This document shows, piece by piece, positions 10,901 through 19,117 of a DNA stretch of 64,000 nucleotides. The stretch is from Prevotella multiformis DSM 16608 (GTDB lineage: Bacteria; Bacteroidota; Bacteroidia; Bacteroidales; Bacteroidaceae), in NCBI RefSeq assembly GCF_000191065.1, contig NZ_GL872283.1:726713-790712 (forward strand), given 5' to 3'. Below the pieces are notes generated by a model that worked only from the letters and a program-made list of their open reading frames with translations, made no database searches and was not told where the DNA came from. Position 1 is the first letter of the stretch; each line of letters begins with the position of its first letter. The translations under genes were made by a program, and so were the position numbers.

Positions 10901-11168
10901 GCATGATGTAGGCAATCCCGACAACTGGACGATTGTGACAGCGGTTGACAAGGTTGCCAATGTGACAGGTGTTCCTTCTGTCAAGGTGGTTAATGGCAGG
11001 CTGGTGTTTGAGAACACCTCTAAGGCTGAAATTTACACGGTTGACGGCAGACTTGTACAGAGCATTGTCGCACCTGTCACGGCAGAGTTGCACACGGCAA
11101 ATAAGACAGTTCTTATTGTGAAGCTGCATAATAACAAGACTGTCAAGAGCGTGAAGGTTGTACTATAG
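7983..11168 (+). CDS. secreted GH85 endo-beta-N-acetylglucosaminidase with T9SS tail
   Basis: A 1061-residue secreted enzyme expected to cut the chitobiose core of N-glycans (GlcNAc-GlcNAc), freeing the glycan from protein. A signal peptide (to SVMAQN) is followed by a GH85-like barrel. The sequence MDGVNINWELHQ supplies the family's Asn-X-Glu pair: N216 (orients the substrate-assisted intermediate) and E218 (acid/base). A beta-sandwich/carbohydrate-binding-like region follows (FTGGTSLRLKATGS), then a fibronectin-like part and a GEVED-like module (GGWMDFDGSGTFNYGK). The C-terminus (AEIYTVDGRLVQS to VKSVKVVL) resembles a type IX secretion sorting domain, implying cell-surface or extracellular location. 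It lies 215 bp after susD with no terminator between, and a strong terminator follows. Confidence 0.85.
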   Translation: MKKKSTLAALLLTALLSGSPASVMAQNYNFGQLNWKKMVDLFATALQQGKNFPTDEEIASKMGMTTTDLSFIKSHVKRRDILDQNGRLIKNTYADRRVWMNLPMGSGSGGDAGYPTGVWHNDVFSLWNYTALWGSWNHSVAQIPGAWTDAAHKNGCDILGGTIFFDGASSAGAYNDWITYAGAKTTDAKLAFDGYRYVKPMIHMLMYFGMDGVNINWELHQGSVGNYKGFHKALYKYAKQVGFDGFHLGLYGSSSQLTAYQATDWYADSEGQISDLMLNYGGETGAENSVQNAKKANSTLGAKGLWQGFWIVNFSKEWEDMTYDEAKELNICLWGEHKDSRFWSYNSGSSTMEQQDHYQQFLERTFSGGNRNPLNKVGLSYNSHNMEWAGDTPPMSNWKGFADMVPERSTVKGSFPFATNFCLGNGDRYNYRGKKVSGAWYNMSAQDIVPTYRWLVLKANEKVSDAAQISKDVTPSFTHEDAFTGGTSLRLKATGSTASDIVLYRTDLTTNGAKPYALVATKKNGEKNGQLKLILFTGGQWKAYDIPQNGGNSWKEHRINLEGLAHGSKVEYVGLRVENAENGFDAYVGELQLNDGNTAKPDEVQNVDVTTTSTLVENGTTTVDLKMAWGVNHVANEYGVVYNKEANIDHFEVIYRASDANDANVVEVGRTSQWAAFIPALDITKAAKPQVAVVAVSTDLKTVTKPEWHDIKTSSEAGAKDPFGSYGQSFLDTNAEGYNNAVRLRGVERFTVKGTPDGDYKYELPYEDYLKDNSPNGVKNSARFLNYHHADKTLKVKQGETYEFTLKGFDAQVVATGTKDDCRYCFVGGWMDFDGSGTFNYGKGVVEQPFWKDNGFYSYADGTSYANDPDKDQSTYPLDNNTKDGTEAYGERVFRAGTLRKGNPCLVKGDGLKGKITIPADAHVGKSRLRIVYSDAWFAGAFGPGSKTNKGYTLDIDVDIVGDNQPGRTYVDKHDVGNPDNWTIVTAVDKVANVTGVPSVKVVNGRLVFENTSKAEIYTVDGRLVQSIVAPVTAELHTANKTVLIVKLHNNKTVKSVKVVL

Positions 11169-11290
11169 TATAAAGACGGCTTCTATGTCTCTGCTGACGG
11201 AGACCATATTAGAAATTCCTGTTTTCAGGAACTTCTTGGGAGTCGTTCCTTAATTTCTTTAGAGGGAAACAACCCACTAATGAACTTGCC

Positions 11291-11339
11291 GGACCGGGCA
11301 AGAGGCTGCCAGTGCAGCCTCTGTCCGGTCCCTTTTTTG
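11291..11339 (+). terminator. intrinsic terminator of the SusC-SusD-GH85 locus
   Basis: A two-part stem pairs GGACCGG with CCGGTCC and GAGGCTGC with GCAGCCTC, closing on a 4-nt loop and followed by CTTTTTTG. It ends the transcript about 120 bp after the GH85 stop. Confidence 0.92.
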
Positions 11340-11739
11340 TGCAGAACGGTGCTGGCCTGTTATCTTCCTTTTTAGGCTTGCTAAACTATATGCTTATCCA
11401 CACTAAATATCTACTGTCCCTGTTGTCAGTGTAAGTTGAGAACCGGGTACGAAGGGAGAGAGTTGATGAAGGAAAGGGATGGAGAGGGAAAAAGAGGGAA
11501 AAAGAGATAGAAGATGATTGCTGCCCTGTAAACTTTCCTGTATTGAAGTCAGTTACAGGCATCTCGTGTTCAGGGACGCATGAATGTCACGGTCTTGGTA
11601 CACCCGTCTATGTGTTGCAGCCTGTCACGTGTTGTGTTGCGGCCCATCACGCAGGGTGCCCGTCGGTCGGCACCGTCCGTGTTGCGGCCCGGCTTCTTGT
11701 AATTATGTTGCTGGTTTAATGTGTAGAGTGGGCGCAGCG
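11340..11739. other. spacer between convergent GH85 and MATE genes
   Basis: About 400 bp with no credible gene. It contains a purine-rich stretch (about 11450-11510, GGGAAAAAGA repeated) and a degenerate 22-bp tandem array (11611-11699). Confidence 0.6.
11611..11699. repeat. degenerate 22-bp-period tandem array
   Basis: Units start near 11611, 11633, 11655 and 11677. The clearest copies begin TGTGTTGCAGCC, TGTGTTGCGGCC and CGTGTTGCGGCC; the third unit is poorly conserved. The period matches that of arrays elsewhere in the window although the unit sequence differs. Confidence 0.6.
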
Positions 11740-13122
11740 TCATGCCGCAGACGGGATGCGGTGGTCCTTACGCAGCCGTTTCAGCAGCCACAGGTAGGCG
11801 GGGGCGAGGAAGAGGTCGGCCATCATCCATGCCACCGGATCGGCATAGCAGACACCCAGCCACGCCCATGCCGGCACCAGCCAGAGGCTCACGCCGCAGC
11901 GGGCGATCATCTCCATCACACCGCTCATCATGCTCAGGTTGCTGTAACCGAGGCCCTGGATGCTGTACCGCAGGATGACGAGCACGCCCAGTGCGGGGTA
12001 GAACCAGTTGGAGATGCGCATCAGCTGTGCCGCATTGGCGATCACCTCCTGCTCGCCTCCGTTGACGAAGAGCATCATCATTTCGTCGGCGAAAGGATAG
12101 ATGACGGCGACGGTCAGGACGAAGTAGACCATCATGATGCCCATGGCGTCGCGCACGCCGGTCCTCACACGGTCCAGCCTCCTTGCCCCGATGTTCTGTC
12201 CGCAGTAGGTCGCCATGGCGACGCCGATGTTCTCCAGCACGCAGGTGAAGAGGTACTTGATGCGGATGGCGGCCGTGAACGAGGCCACATAGACCGTTCC
12301 GAGGGCGTTGTTGGCACTCTGCAGCATGATGATGCCGACGGCGGTGATGGAGAACTGCAGGCCCATCGGCACGCCGTTGTTCAGCAGGATGCTGATTTTT
12401 CTGTTGTTGAAGGCCCGCTCGTCTCCCTTCGGGACGAGTACCGTCAGGCGGCGGCGGATGAACCGCCGGCACAGCCACGAGGCGAAGGCCTGGCTCAGGA
12501 AGGTGGCGATGCCCGCTCCCTCGACGCCCATTCCCAGCAGGAGGATGAACACGACATCCAGCAGGATGTTCAGGAACGACGATGCGATGAGGAAGTAGAA
12601 CGGCTCCTTGGAGTTGCCCAGCGCACGGATCTGTCCCGAATAGAGGTTGTAGGCGATGGTGAAGGGGATGGTGCAGAACTGCAGGAAGAGGAAGACGTAG
12701 GCATCGTGGAAGACGTCGGCCGGCGTGTTGACGAGCTGCAGGATCTTCTCGCAGAACAGGCACGAGAGCAGGGTTGCCACCAGTGCGAGCACGACGGCGA
12801 TACGTCCGGCGTTGCTCACGTAGCATCGCATCTTGTGGTGGTCGCCGGCGCCGAAGGCCTGTGCCACGGGGATGGCGAAGCCTGCACAGGCGCCGTTGCA
12901 GAATCCCATGATGAGGAACATGATGCTGCTCGAGGCCCCCACGGCGGCCAGTGCGCCCACGCCGATCCACCGTCCCACGATGGCGGCGTCGATGATGAGG
13001 TACATCTGCTGCAGGAGGTAGCCGAGGATGAGCGGTACGGCGAACTTCAGGATGGATCGTGCAGGTGCGCCGCTTGTCATGCTCTCTGTGTGCTGCGAGG
13101 GGGTAGCGGCCATATCTGTCAA
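11740..13122 (-). CDS. MATE-family multidrug/sodium efflux transporter
   Basis: A 460-residue inner-membrane exporter with about 12 hydrophobic segments. It opens with the MATE signature region ILKFAVPLILGYLLQQMYLIIDAAIVGRW and, in the second half, the equivalent repeat (GVPMGLQFSITAVGIIMLQS). Such proteins expel drugs, dyes or metabolites by Na+ or H+ antiport; the substrate cannot be told from sequence. It is a single-gene unit convergent with the GH85 gene. Confidence 0.9.
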   Translation of the reverse strand: MTDMAATPSQHTESMTSGAPARSILKFAVPLILGYLLQQMYLIIDAAIVGRWIGVGALAAVGASSSIMFLIMGFCNGACAGFAIPVAQAFGAGDHHKMRCYVSNAGRIAVVLALVATLLSCLFCEKILQLVNTPADVFHDAYVFLFLQFCTIPFTIAYNLYSGQIRALGNSKEPFYFLIASSFLNILLDVVFILLLGMGVEGAGIATFLSQAFASWLCRRFIRRRLTVLVPKGDERAFNNRKISILLNNGVPMGLQFSITAVGIIMLQSANNALGTVYVASFTAAIRIKYLFTCVLENIGVAMATYCGQNIGARRLDRVRTGVRDAMGIMMVYFVLTVAVIYPFADEMMMLFVNGGEQEVIANAAQLMRISNWFYPALGVLVILRYSIQGLGYSNLSMMSGVMEMIARCGVSLWLVPAWAWLGVCYADPVAWMMADLFLAPAYLWLLKRLRKDHRIPSAA

Positions 13123-13166
13123 AGTTTAATGTTGTCTTTTCTCTGTCGTTATCTTGTCACGCTCTG

Positions 13167-13174
13167 CAAACTTA
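13167..13174 (-). promoter_or_regulatory. -7 box for the MATE gene
   Basis: Minus-strand TAAGTTTG matches TAnnTTTG, about 45 bp upstream of the MATE start. No convincing TTG was found at -33. Confidence 0.55.
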
Positions 13175-13713
13175 CATAAAATCCTCGAATAACGGGTCGT
13201 TTGAACAGGGAAAATGTTTTTCATCTTTAAGACCTGCTCTGGAAAGCGGACTCTCCTCGCCAATGCTGACGGGGAAGGCGGCAGATCCGTCGGAGGTGTT
13301 TTCAGAGGCTGCCATGCGATGGAAACAGGGCGTGCCAGAAGTTTACAGGATAGCGAAAGCAGGGACGGACATCCCTGTTCTCTTTTTCTGTCCGCAATAG
13401 ATTGCGGGCGGTATCAGATTTTTCAATAGATGTATCTATGATTAACCCGTTGGCAGAATTGATTTAGTGCATACTTAGTGTTCCCTGGAAAAAGATCAAG
13501 CAGTCCAGAGGCATATAAAATCCATTGGGCTGCTTAATTTGAAATGAAGAAGATGAAGCCAAAATACGGTTTTTCTGAAAATTGCGAGACGAAGTCCCCT
13601 AAAGAACTCCCATCACGTTCTTGACAAAGAAACACATTCCTGCCCGGCATCTTGCCGTGTCCGGAAGCCTGTTCCCGTATGTTGTCGGCTCTGTATAATC
13701 ATACCGAGGCCTT
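13175..13713. other. spacer between MATE promoter and receptor gene end
   Basis: About 540 bp without a credible gene. It contains a ~47-bp segment (13332-13378) related to one at 17096-17142, and a 10-bp inverted repeat (13498-13507 with 13526-13535, AAGCAGTCCA / TGGGCTGCTT) that could help end transcription of the receptor gene on the minus strand. Confidence 0.5.
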
Positions 13714-16011
13714 CTATTTGCTTCCTGACAAAACGCCAGAATTGGTATCACTATTATTTATTCGTTTGTTTACATTGTTCTTATGCTTACCGAAGTCTAT
13801 GTTAACGTATGCTTCAAGCATGAATATCCTGTTCAGGTCATGCGAAAAAGCATCCTGCCTGTTAGGAGCCAGCTTCGACCAGTTTTCTACATACTGACTG
13901 TACCTGCTGCTGAAAGGATTCAATACCTGAGCTTGTATGCCCCAGTTATCCCTATTATAGCCGACCGATATCGAATGTAGAGTTTCCTCCTTGGTTAAAG
14001 TCTCTCCCCATAGTATTTTATGCCCTTTGCCGGCACTGGCCATCAGGAACCAATTACCTTTCAGGAAGGTAACAGAACCATTTACACCGAAATCAGAATA
14101 GGTGTGGGTGTAATTATTCCCCTCACTTATGTATCTGTTGAAGTATGTGCTGACATTAATCTGACAATTTTCACCGAAAGGAATCAGCTTCAAATTTAAA
14201 TTATTCTGCAACCGATGAAACCCCCTCTGATTTTCCATTGTACGTATATACTTGTTCTTCTCGAACAATGTCGTCTCCATCAAAGGCTTGTCATCAAAGC
14301 TGTATCTGATAAGATAATCCAGATCCAACCATTTGCACTTCCAGTTGACGGTCAAATCATTAGAGAAGAACGTCACGGTCTTAAGATTAGGATTCCCTCG
14401 TCTGACTTGATAATTATCTATATTCTGACTCACATCATTCATATCTGATAATGATGGAGAATAACCTGAAATATAGCCAGTGTATCTAACAAGTAAATTC
14501 TTGGTCAGATTGTATGACAATTTAAGTGTTGGGCGAAAGATAAGTTTACTCTGGCTTACATCTCCCTGACTGTTATATGTCCTCATTACACCACTACCCA
14601 TGGTGTATGTCAATTTCCCTACCTTAGACATAAATTCCACATACCCATAGGTCTCAGCTGTTCGCATACTTACATTCGCATTGATGGTTCCACCGTAATT
14701 ATTGGAAACGAAGGCCTGATTATGTTTTATGCCAAGTGATAACATGGAATTTTTAATCTTTTGCTCATAAATAGCCTCAGCGATGAGCGAATATTTATCA
14801 CCTTTTGTCTGCGATGCATATTCCTCAACAGAATTTACGCCTCTCTGAACAAAATGCCTATTATTCTTAGTTTTTATATAGGTTCCTACCACATCAATAA
14901 ACAGATTCTTTCCTTTAGCCAGTTCTGTCTGGTAATAAATATCTAATGAAGGTATATTTTCCCTCGACTTTTCATGATCGGATATTTTATATTCCTGTCC
15001 AGCACTTGTAAGTTCGGATTCTCTGTCTGATATGGAATAAGGCATATCCATATATGACTGTCTATAGTTAATACTGAGTAGATGGTTATTTTTATTATAG
15101 TCATAACCTAATAGGAAATTCATCCTGTCATACTTTACCTTTGTAGGCAAGCCTGTTTCCACATTGTATAGTGGAGTTGCAGTTCCATTAAAGGTTTCAA
15201 CATTCTCGCGTATCCATTTCAAATCTCTGCGTTCCCAATTAGACATAAACTTGAAAGACGAACTTCCAAAATGATAATTAGCGGAAACATTATAATCTCC
15301 TGTTCCGATTTTATTTATGCCATTGGTTAAATCGACTGAGAAATTTCCACCTGAGTTCCTCCGTTTCAGAATAATATTAATGACAGCTCCCACATTTCCA
15401 TAACGCAATCCCGGATTATCATGGTATTCCACCTTTGCTATATCGTCTGGTCTTAGAGATTTCACCTCAGGAAGTTTTGCCTTTACTCCATTAATTTGTA
15501 ATTCAACTGTCCCTCCTGTAGTCATCTCTATGCTATTGTTAATAGAATTGATTTCAATGCGTGGAAGACTTAAATTCTGTAGTAACAAAAGTCCATTACT
15601 GGATGCCTTCCGTTGCAGACTACTAGGAATAAGTATCTGTCTGTCAATTTTCTGGATTTTATTACTACCAACAACTTTTACCTCTCCTAAAGTCTTTGGC
15701 AATACCATCAGTTTAATCTTTCCCATATCAACATCATCCGATGCATTATTACAGGTAATATATTGGTCTTCATAGCCTATATATGACAGATGAACAATAA
15801 AGTTATTCGATTGAATATTTTTAATATGAAATTCACCCACATCATTGGTTACGCCGCCAGACAAGAATGTCGAATCTGCCGACAGAATTCTGACCGAACA
15901 TCCAATTACTTCCTTGTCGTTCTCATCTACAATGTTTCCTTTTACACTCATTTGAGAGTATGCTCCTTTGGAAAACACCAGAAACAGGAGCATCATAAAA
16001 ATATGCTTCAT
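13714..16011 (-). CDS. TonB-dependent receptor-like outer-membrane beta-barrel protein
   Basis: A 765-residue outer-membrane protein. It has a signal peptide (MKHIFMMLLFLVFSKGAYSQ), a carboxypeptidase-regulatory-like domain (VKGNIVDENDKEVIGCSVRI to LSYIGYEDQY), a shortened plug region (LRPDDIAKVEYHDNPGLRYG) and a large beta-barrel. This is the receptor type lacking the long SusC plug and usually without a SusD partner; the ligand is unknown. The gene is markedly more AT-rich than its neighbours and is preceded 97 bp upstream by a 44-codon ORF in the same direction, so the two probably share a transcript. Transfer is likely. Confidence 0.85.
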   Translation of the reverse strand: MKHIFMMLLFLVFSKGAYSQMSVKGNIVDENDKEVIGCSVRILSADSTFLSGGVTNDVGEFHIKNIQSNNFIVHLSYIGYEDQYITCNNASDDVDMGKIKLMVLPKTLGEVKVVGSNKIQKIDRQILIPSSLQRKASSNGLLLLQNLSLPRIEINSINNSIEMTTGGTVELQINGVKAKLPEVKSLRPDDIAKVEYHDNPGLRYGNVGAVINIILKRRNSGGNFSVDLTNGINKIGTGDYNVSANYHFGSSSFKFMSNWERRDLKWIRENVETFNGTATPLYNVETGLPTKVKYDRMNFLLGYDYNKNNHLLSINYRQSYMDMPYSISDRESELTSAGQEYKISDHEKSRENIPSLDIYYQTELAKGKNLFIDVVGTYIKTKNNRHFVQRGVNSVEEYASQTKGDKYSLIAEAIYEQKIKNSMLSLGIKHNQAFVSNNYGGTINANVSMRTAETYGYVEFMSKVGKLTYTMGSGVMRTYNSQGDVSQSKLIFRPTLKLSYNLTKNLLVRYTGYISGYSPSLSDMNDVSQNIDNYQVRRGNPNLKTVTFFSNDLTVNWKCKWLDLDYLIRYSFDDKPLMETTLFEKNKYIRTMENQRGFHRLQNNLNLKLIPFGENCQINVSTYFNRYISEGNNYTHTYSDFGVNGSVTFLKGNWFLMASAGKGHKILWGETLTKEETLHSISVGYNRDNWGIQAQVLNPFSSRYSQYVENWSKLAPNRQDAFSHDLNRIFMLEAYVNIDFGKHKNNVNKRINNSDTNSGVLSGSK

Positions 16012-16108
16012 TATTTTATAACATTTATATAATTTTCCTCATCATATCACATTTATATCTTTAGCCCTTGTACATCTGGGATCTGGCATAGAAAAAGAAT
16101 TTCTTCTG

Positions 16109-16243
16109 TTATCTTTCCTCTGTGAAAGAAGATAAGTGATGAGAATAATTCTCCCGGGCTACGAAATTGGCGATTTCATTCAGACAGGATTTATCTGCCA
16201 TGAATGTCTCATGTTTTTTGAATGATGCAACTTTCTTTTCCAT
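16109..16243 (-). CDS. 44-residue small ORF upstream of the receptor
   Basis: An ATG at 16243 opens a 44-codon frame ending TAA at 16109. It begins MEKKVASFKKHETFMADKSC and ends LNEIANFVARENYSHHLSSF followed by TEER. It lies about 30 bp after a perfect -7 box and 97 bp before the receptor start. There is no double-glycine leader and no signal peptide. The lysine-rich first third followed by a Cys-containing hydrophobic/polar tail could be a leader-core peptide, a small regulator, or nothing. I do not recognise a family. Its support is promoter, position and codon continuity. Confidence 0.5.
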   Translation of the reverse strand: MEKKVASFKKHETFMADKSCLNEIANFVARENYSHHLSSFTEER

Positions 16244-16271
16244 AAAAAATATTTTATTTTAATTTATGCGG

Positions 16272-16279
16272 CAAAGATA
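16272..16279 (-). promoter_or_regulatory. -7 box for small ORF and receptor
   Basis: Minus-strand TATCTTTG is a perfect TAnnTTTG. The expected -33 position lacks TTG and is instead covered by an inverted repeat (16283-16318), suggesting regulator-dependent transcription. Confidence 0.65.
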
Positions 16280-16282
16280 GCG

Positions 16283-16318
16283 ATTTCCCAAATGTTGAAG
16301 ACTACACTTTTGGGAAAT
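16283..16318. promoter_or_regulatory. 10-bp perfect inverted repeat, operator candidate
   Basis: ATTTCCCAAA (16283-16292) and TTTGGGAAAT (16309-16318) are perfect mirror arms with a 16-bp spacer. They cover the spacer and -33 region of the promoter at 16272. A second palindrome, TTACAC-TTTT-GTGTAA (16341-16356), lies 22 bp further upstream. Both include TACACTTTTGKG on the plus strand, 38 bp apart. Confidence 0.7.
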
Positions 16319-16356
16319 TTTCCTTTTCCTGGCTTACTTTTTACACTTTTGTGTAA

Positions 16357-17460
16357 TCTCATAGTGTTATTTCAAAGAAAAAAGTTCCCCCCGATTCTGC
16401 CCGTGAAGAGCCGTTCAGGGGATTTCGTGTAAAGAAATAAATAATATATCACACTGGAAAACAGTTAGTTGTGAATTTTCTGCATATCCTTATTTACGTT
16501 TAATAATGTCAAATCAGATTCTAAAATCACGTTTCGTTGGCCAAACAAAGAGGTTTTCAAGGTAAAAGTATTATCTCTGTTTTCCTGTTCTCTTATTTTC
16601 TCCGGCAATGACGCCCCCCAAAACAGGTTCTTGGAAAGGAGGTTTCCGTGCGCTATCTGTCACGGATTTTTACCATACGGGGCTGGATGAGACCCTTGCT
16701 CTTGTTTATCGTCCCCTCCTCAGATGAAAAATTGGAGTCCATGGAAACAGGAAAATGGCCAGTAGAGTGTAAGTCCCTTGTTCACAGATGGATAACGGCG
16801 TGTGCAAGAAACGGTGCTTGGTTAGACGGCAATCGGGCGTTAGTTGAGGTTCAATCGGGCGTTAGTTGGAGGGCAATCGGGCGTTAGTTAGGAGGAAAGA
16901 GACGGCTGTTTGCCTTTCAGCCTCCCACAGTCTGTCTCCCAGCCGGATGAAGAGCGGGTAAAAACGGATGGACAGCTTCCGGATTGTAAGATTATTTTCT
17001 GCACGGCGGCTAAGATTCAATGTATGATATCGGATAGAGGGAGAGGTCTCCTTTCCTTAAAAGAAGAATTGCCTGTTGAAAAGAAATCATGGGGTGTGCC
17101 AGAAGTTTATTTAGTAGCTGAAGCAGGGGCAGACACTCCCGTCTGTCCGATAAGGAAAGTCTGTTTCGTGGAAAGAAGAGGGCGTCTGTCCACATACGGT
17201 AGAGGTGTGTGACACGCTGCCTGTTCCGGTTTTACGGGGCGGCCGCCCCCCTGCGATGTCCTGCGCATCGGTCTTTCGCTGGACATGAGACCTGCCGGCG
17301 CATTGTGCCCTCCTGCTTGTATACGGCAGATTCAGCCCTCTCCTTCAGCCACATAGCCCGCTGTGCCTTTTCAAGGAGAAAGCTGAATCTGCCCGTCTGG
17401 AAGAGAGAACCCCGGCAAAGGAAACGCCCGGGATCTGCCTGTAAGATTCGGAAAGTGGGA
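16357..17460. other. long gene-free spacer
   Basis: About 1.1 kb with no credible gene on either strand. It contains a three-copy 22-bp array (16830-16895), a segment related to 13332-13378 (17096-17142), and a perfect 12-bp inverted repeat GGCAGATTCAGC / GCTGAATCTGCC (17325-17336 with 17382-17393) just after the glycosyltransferase stop. The spacer changes from AT-rich on the left to GC-rich on the right, which may mark the edge of an acquired block. Confidence 0.55.
16830..16895. repeat. three-copy 22-bp tandem repeat
   Basis: CAATCGGGCGTTAGTT occurs exactly at 16830, 16852 and 16874. The period is 22 bp; only the last six bases of each unit vary. Confidence 0.92.
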
Positions 17461-18207
17461 TTAATCCTGCACTTTCGGATATTTCCTGAACCATCCATCC
17501 ATCCGCAGCCGCATTACGCCGAAGAAGGCCTCGGAGAAGATTCCGCCGCTCATCTTGCTGGTCCCCTCCCTGCGATTGACGAAGACGACAGGCACCTCCT
17601 TGATTCTGAAGCCGATCTTGTAGGCCGTGTATTTCATTTCGATCTGAAAGGCATAGCCCTTGAAACGGATCCTGTCCAGAGGGATGGTCTCGAGGACGCG
17701 GCGGCGGTAACATACGAATCCCGCTGTAGTATCGTGGACGTGGAAGCCGGTCACGATCTGGACATACCTGCTGGCAAAATAGCTCATCAGCACCCGTCCG
17801 ATAGGCCAGTTGACGACATTCACACCGCTGACATAACGCGACCCGACGGCGACGTCATACCCTTCGTCGTGCGTGGCCGCATAGAGCCGCGGCAGGTCGG
17901 CGGGGTCGTGACTGAAGTCGGCATCCATCTCGAAGATGTAGTCGTACCCGTGCTCCAGCGCCCATTTGAAGCCGGCGATATAGGCTGTGCCTAATCCCAG
18001 CTTGCCTGCACGTTCGATGATGAAAAGGCGGTCTCCGAACTCCGTCTTCATCAGCCGGTGTACAATCTGTGCCGTTCCGTCAGGGCTTCCGTCGTCGATC
18101 ACCAGAATATGGAAATGCTTTTCCAGCCGGAAGACCGCCCGGACAATCTTCTCCATGTTCTCTTTCTCGTTGTAGGTCGGTATGATTACAATGCTGTCAC
18201 TCGTCAT
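17461..18207 (-). CDS. family 2 glycosyltransferase, polyprenol-phosphate mannose synthase-like
   Basis: A 248-residue soluble GT2 enzyme similar to dolichol/polyprenol-phosphate mannosyltransferase, which loads a sugar from a nucleotide donor onto a lipid phosphate. It shows the Rossmann-like start IVIIPTYNEKENMEKIV, then LVIDDGSPDGT, the DXD-containing IFEMDADFSHDP and the RYVSG loop. It lacks C-terminal membrane helices. Such enzymes supply sugar donors for surface glycan or protein glycosylation; the sugar is not certain. It has its own promoter (18229-18260) and is the last of several minus-strand genes here. Confidence 0.88.
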   Translation of the reverse strand: MTSDSIVIIPTYNEKENMEKIVRAVFRLEKHFHILVIDDGSPDGTAQIVHRLMKTEFGDRLFIIERAGKLGLGTAYIAGFKWALEHGYDYIFEMDADFSHDPADLPRLYAATHDEGYDVAVGSRYVSGVNVVNWPIGRVLMSYFASRYVQIVTGFHVHDTTAGFVCYRRRVLETIPLDRIRFKGYAFQIEMKYTAYKIGFRIKEVPVVFVNRREGTSKMSGGIFSEAFFGVMRLRMDGWFRKYPKVQD

Positions 18208-18228
18208 AGGAATACTGTTTTAACAGGG

Positions 18229-18260
18229 CAAATGTAGTAGAAAAATATGATACTGACAAA
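18229..18260 (-). promoter_or_regulatory. promoter of the glycosyltransferase gene
   Basis: Minus-strand -33 TTTG (18257-18260), spacer of 20 bp, then a perfect -7 box TACATTTG (18229-18236), about 21 nt before the start codon. Confidence 0.75.
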
Positions 18261-18275
18261 TTTTCCAGCTTGTTT

Positions 18276-19103
18276 TTACTGGTCCGGATTCTCAACGAAA
18301 CCCCGGTATTCAGGTGTAAGCCCCGACATGACAGCGTCGTAGGCTTCGGCCATCGTCCGCTTCTCAAACTCCGTCCCCTTCCCTCTGGGCGGAATCGGCT
18401 CGTGAATGGTAAGACTGAGCCGGTGCCATACGGGGAAATGCCAGTCCTTCGTCCGTGGCATGACATCATAGGAACCGTTGATGGTAAGCGGGCAGACCGG
18501 CAGCTGGAGCTCGTCGGCCAGCATGAAGGCGCCGCGCCGGAACCTGCCCATGTGTCCCGTAAAACTGCGTGCTCCCTCGGGAAAGACGACGACGGACATC
18601 CCCTCGCGCAGTGTCTCGCGCGCCGTGTCGTAGGTCTTCTTTATCTTGCTGGCTCCGCTCTTGTCCACATAGATGTGGTGGGCTTTTTCACAGGCCAGTC
18701 CCACCAGGGGAATCTTGCGGATGGCCTTCTTCATCATCCACTTGAAGTTACGGCCGAGGAAACCGTAGATGAGGAAGATGTCAAAAGAGCCCTGGTGATT
18801 GCAGACGAAGACATAACTCTGTCTGGGGTTGAGGTGTTCCCGTCCCCGGACCTCTACCGGCAGGAAAAGCAGACGGACCGTAAGCCACGACCAGCATTTG
18901 CCCGGATAATATCCCCAGAAGTGGCCGTTGCCCAGCTGGCAGCCTGCCGTCGTTATCAAGGCCGTGAGGACAGAGGCCAGGATGAAGAGGGGAAGGAAGA
19001 TGAACAACGTGTAAAGATTGTACAGAACCGTCAGAATCCGTGCGGGCAACGTATGCAGAGCAGCCGGTCGCCGGTCCTGTCGCTGAGGTGTGGAAGTATA
19101 CAT
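18276..19103 (-). CDS. PlsC-type 1-acyl-glycerol-3-phosphate acyltransferase
   Basis: A 275-residue membrane acyltransferase that adds a fatty acid to lysophosphatidic acid in phospholipid synthesis. The catalytic H-X4-D motif appears in VCNHQGSFDIF, the substrate-binding motif in FPEGARSF, and an N-terminal hydrophobic helix (ILTVLYNLYTLFIFLPLFIL) anchors it. It begins 14 bp after the metallophosphoesterase stop, so the two are cotranscribed. Confidence 0.9.
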   Translation of the reverse strand: MYTSTPQRQDRRPAALHTLPARILTVLYNLYTLFIFLPLFILASVLTALITTAGCQLGNGHFWGYYPGKCWSWLTVRLLFLPVEVRGREHLNPRQSYVFVCNHQGSFDIFLIYGFLGRNFKWMMKKAIRKIPLVGLACEKAHHIYVDKSGASKIKKTYDTARETLREGMSVVVFPEGARSFTGHMGRFRRGAFMLADELQLPVCPLTINGSYDVMPRTKDWHFPVWHRLSLTIHEPIPPRGKGTEFEKRTMAEAYDAVMSGLTPEYRGFVENPDQ

Positions 19104-19117
19104 AAAGGATTTCTTTT

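Noticed and set aside
11584..13179. 531-codon plus-strand frame opposite the MATE gene
   Set aside because: His/Asp/Glu-rich antisense shadow; the minus strand is a clear MATE transporter.
16648..17212. Two plus-strand frames (79 and 100 codons) in the spacer after the receptor
   Set aside because: One reads through the 22-bp repeat, neither has protein-like composition or a promoter.
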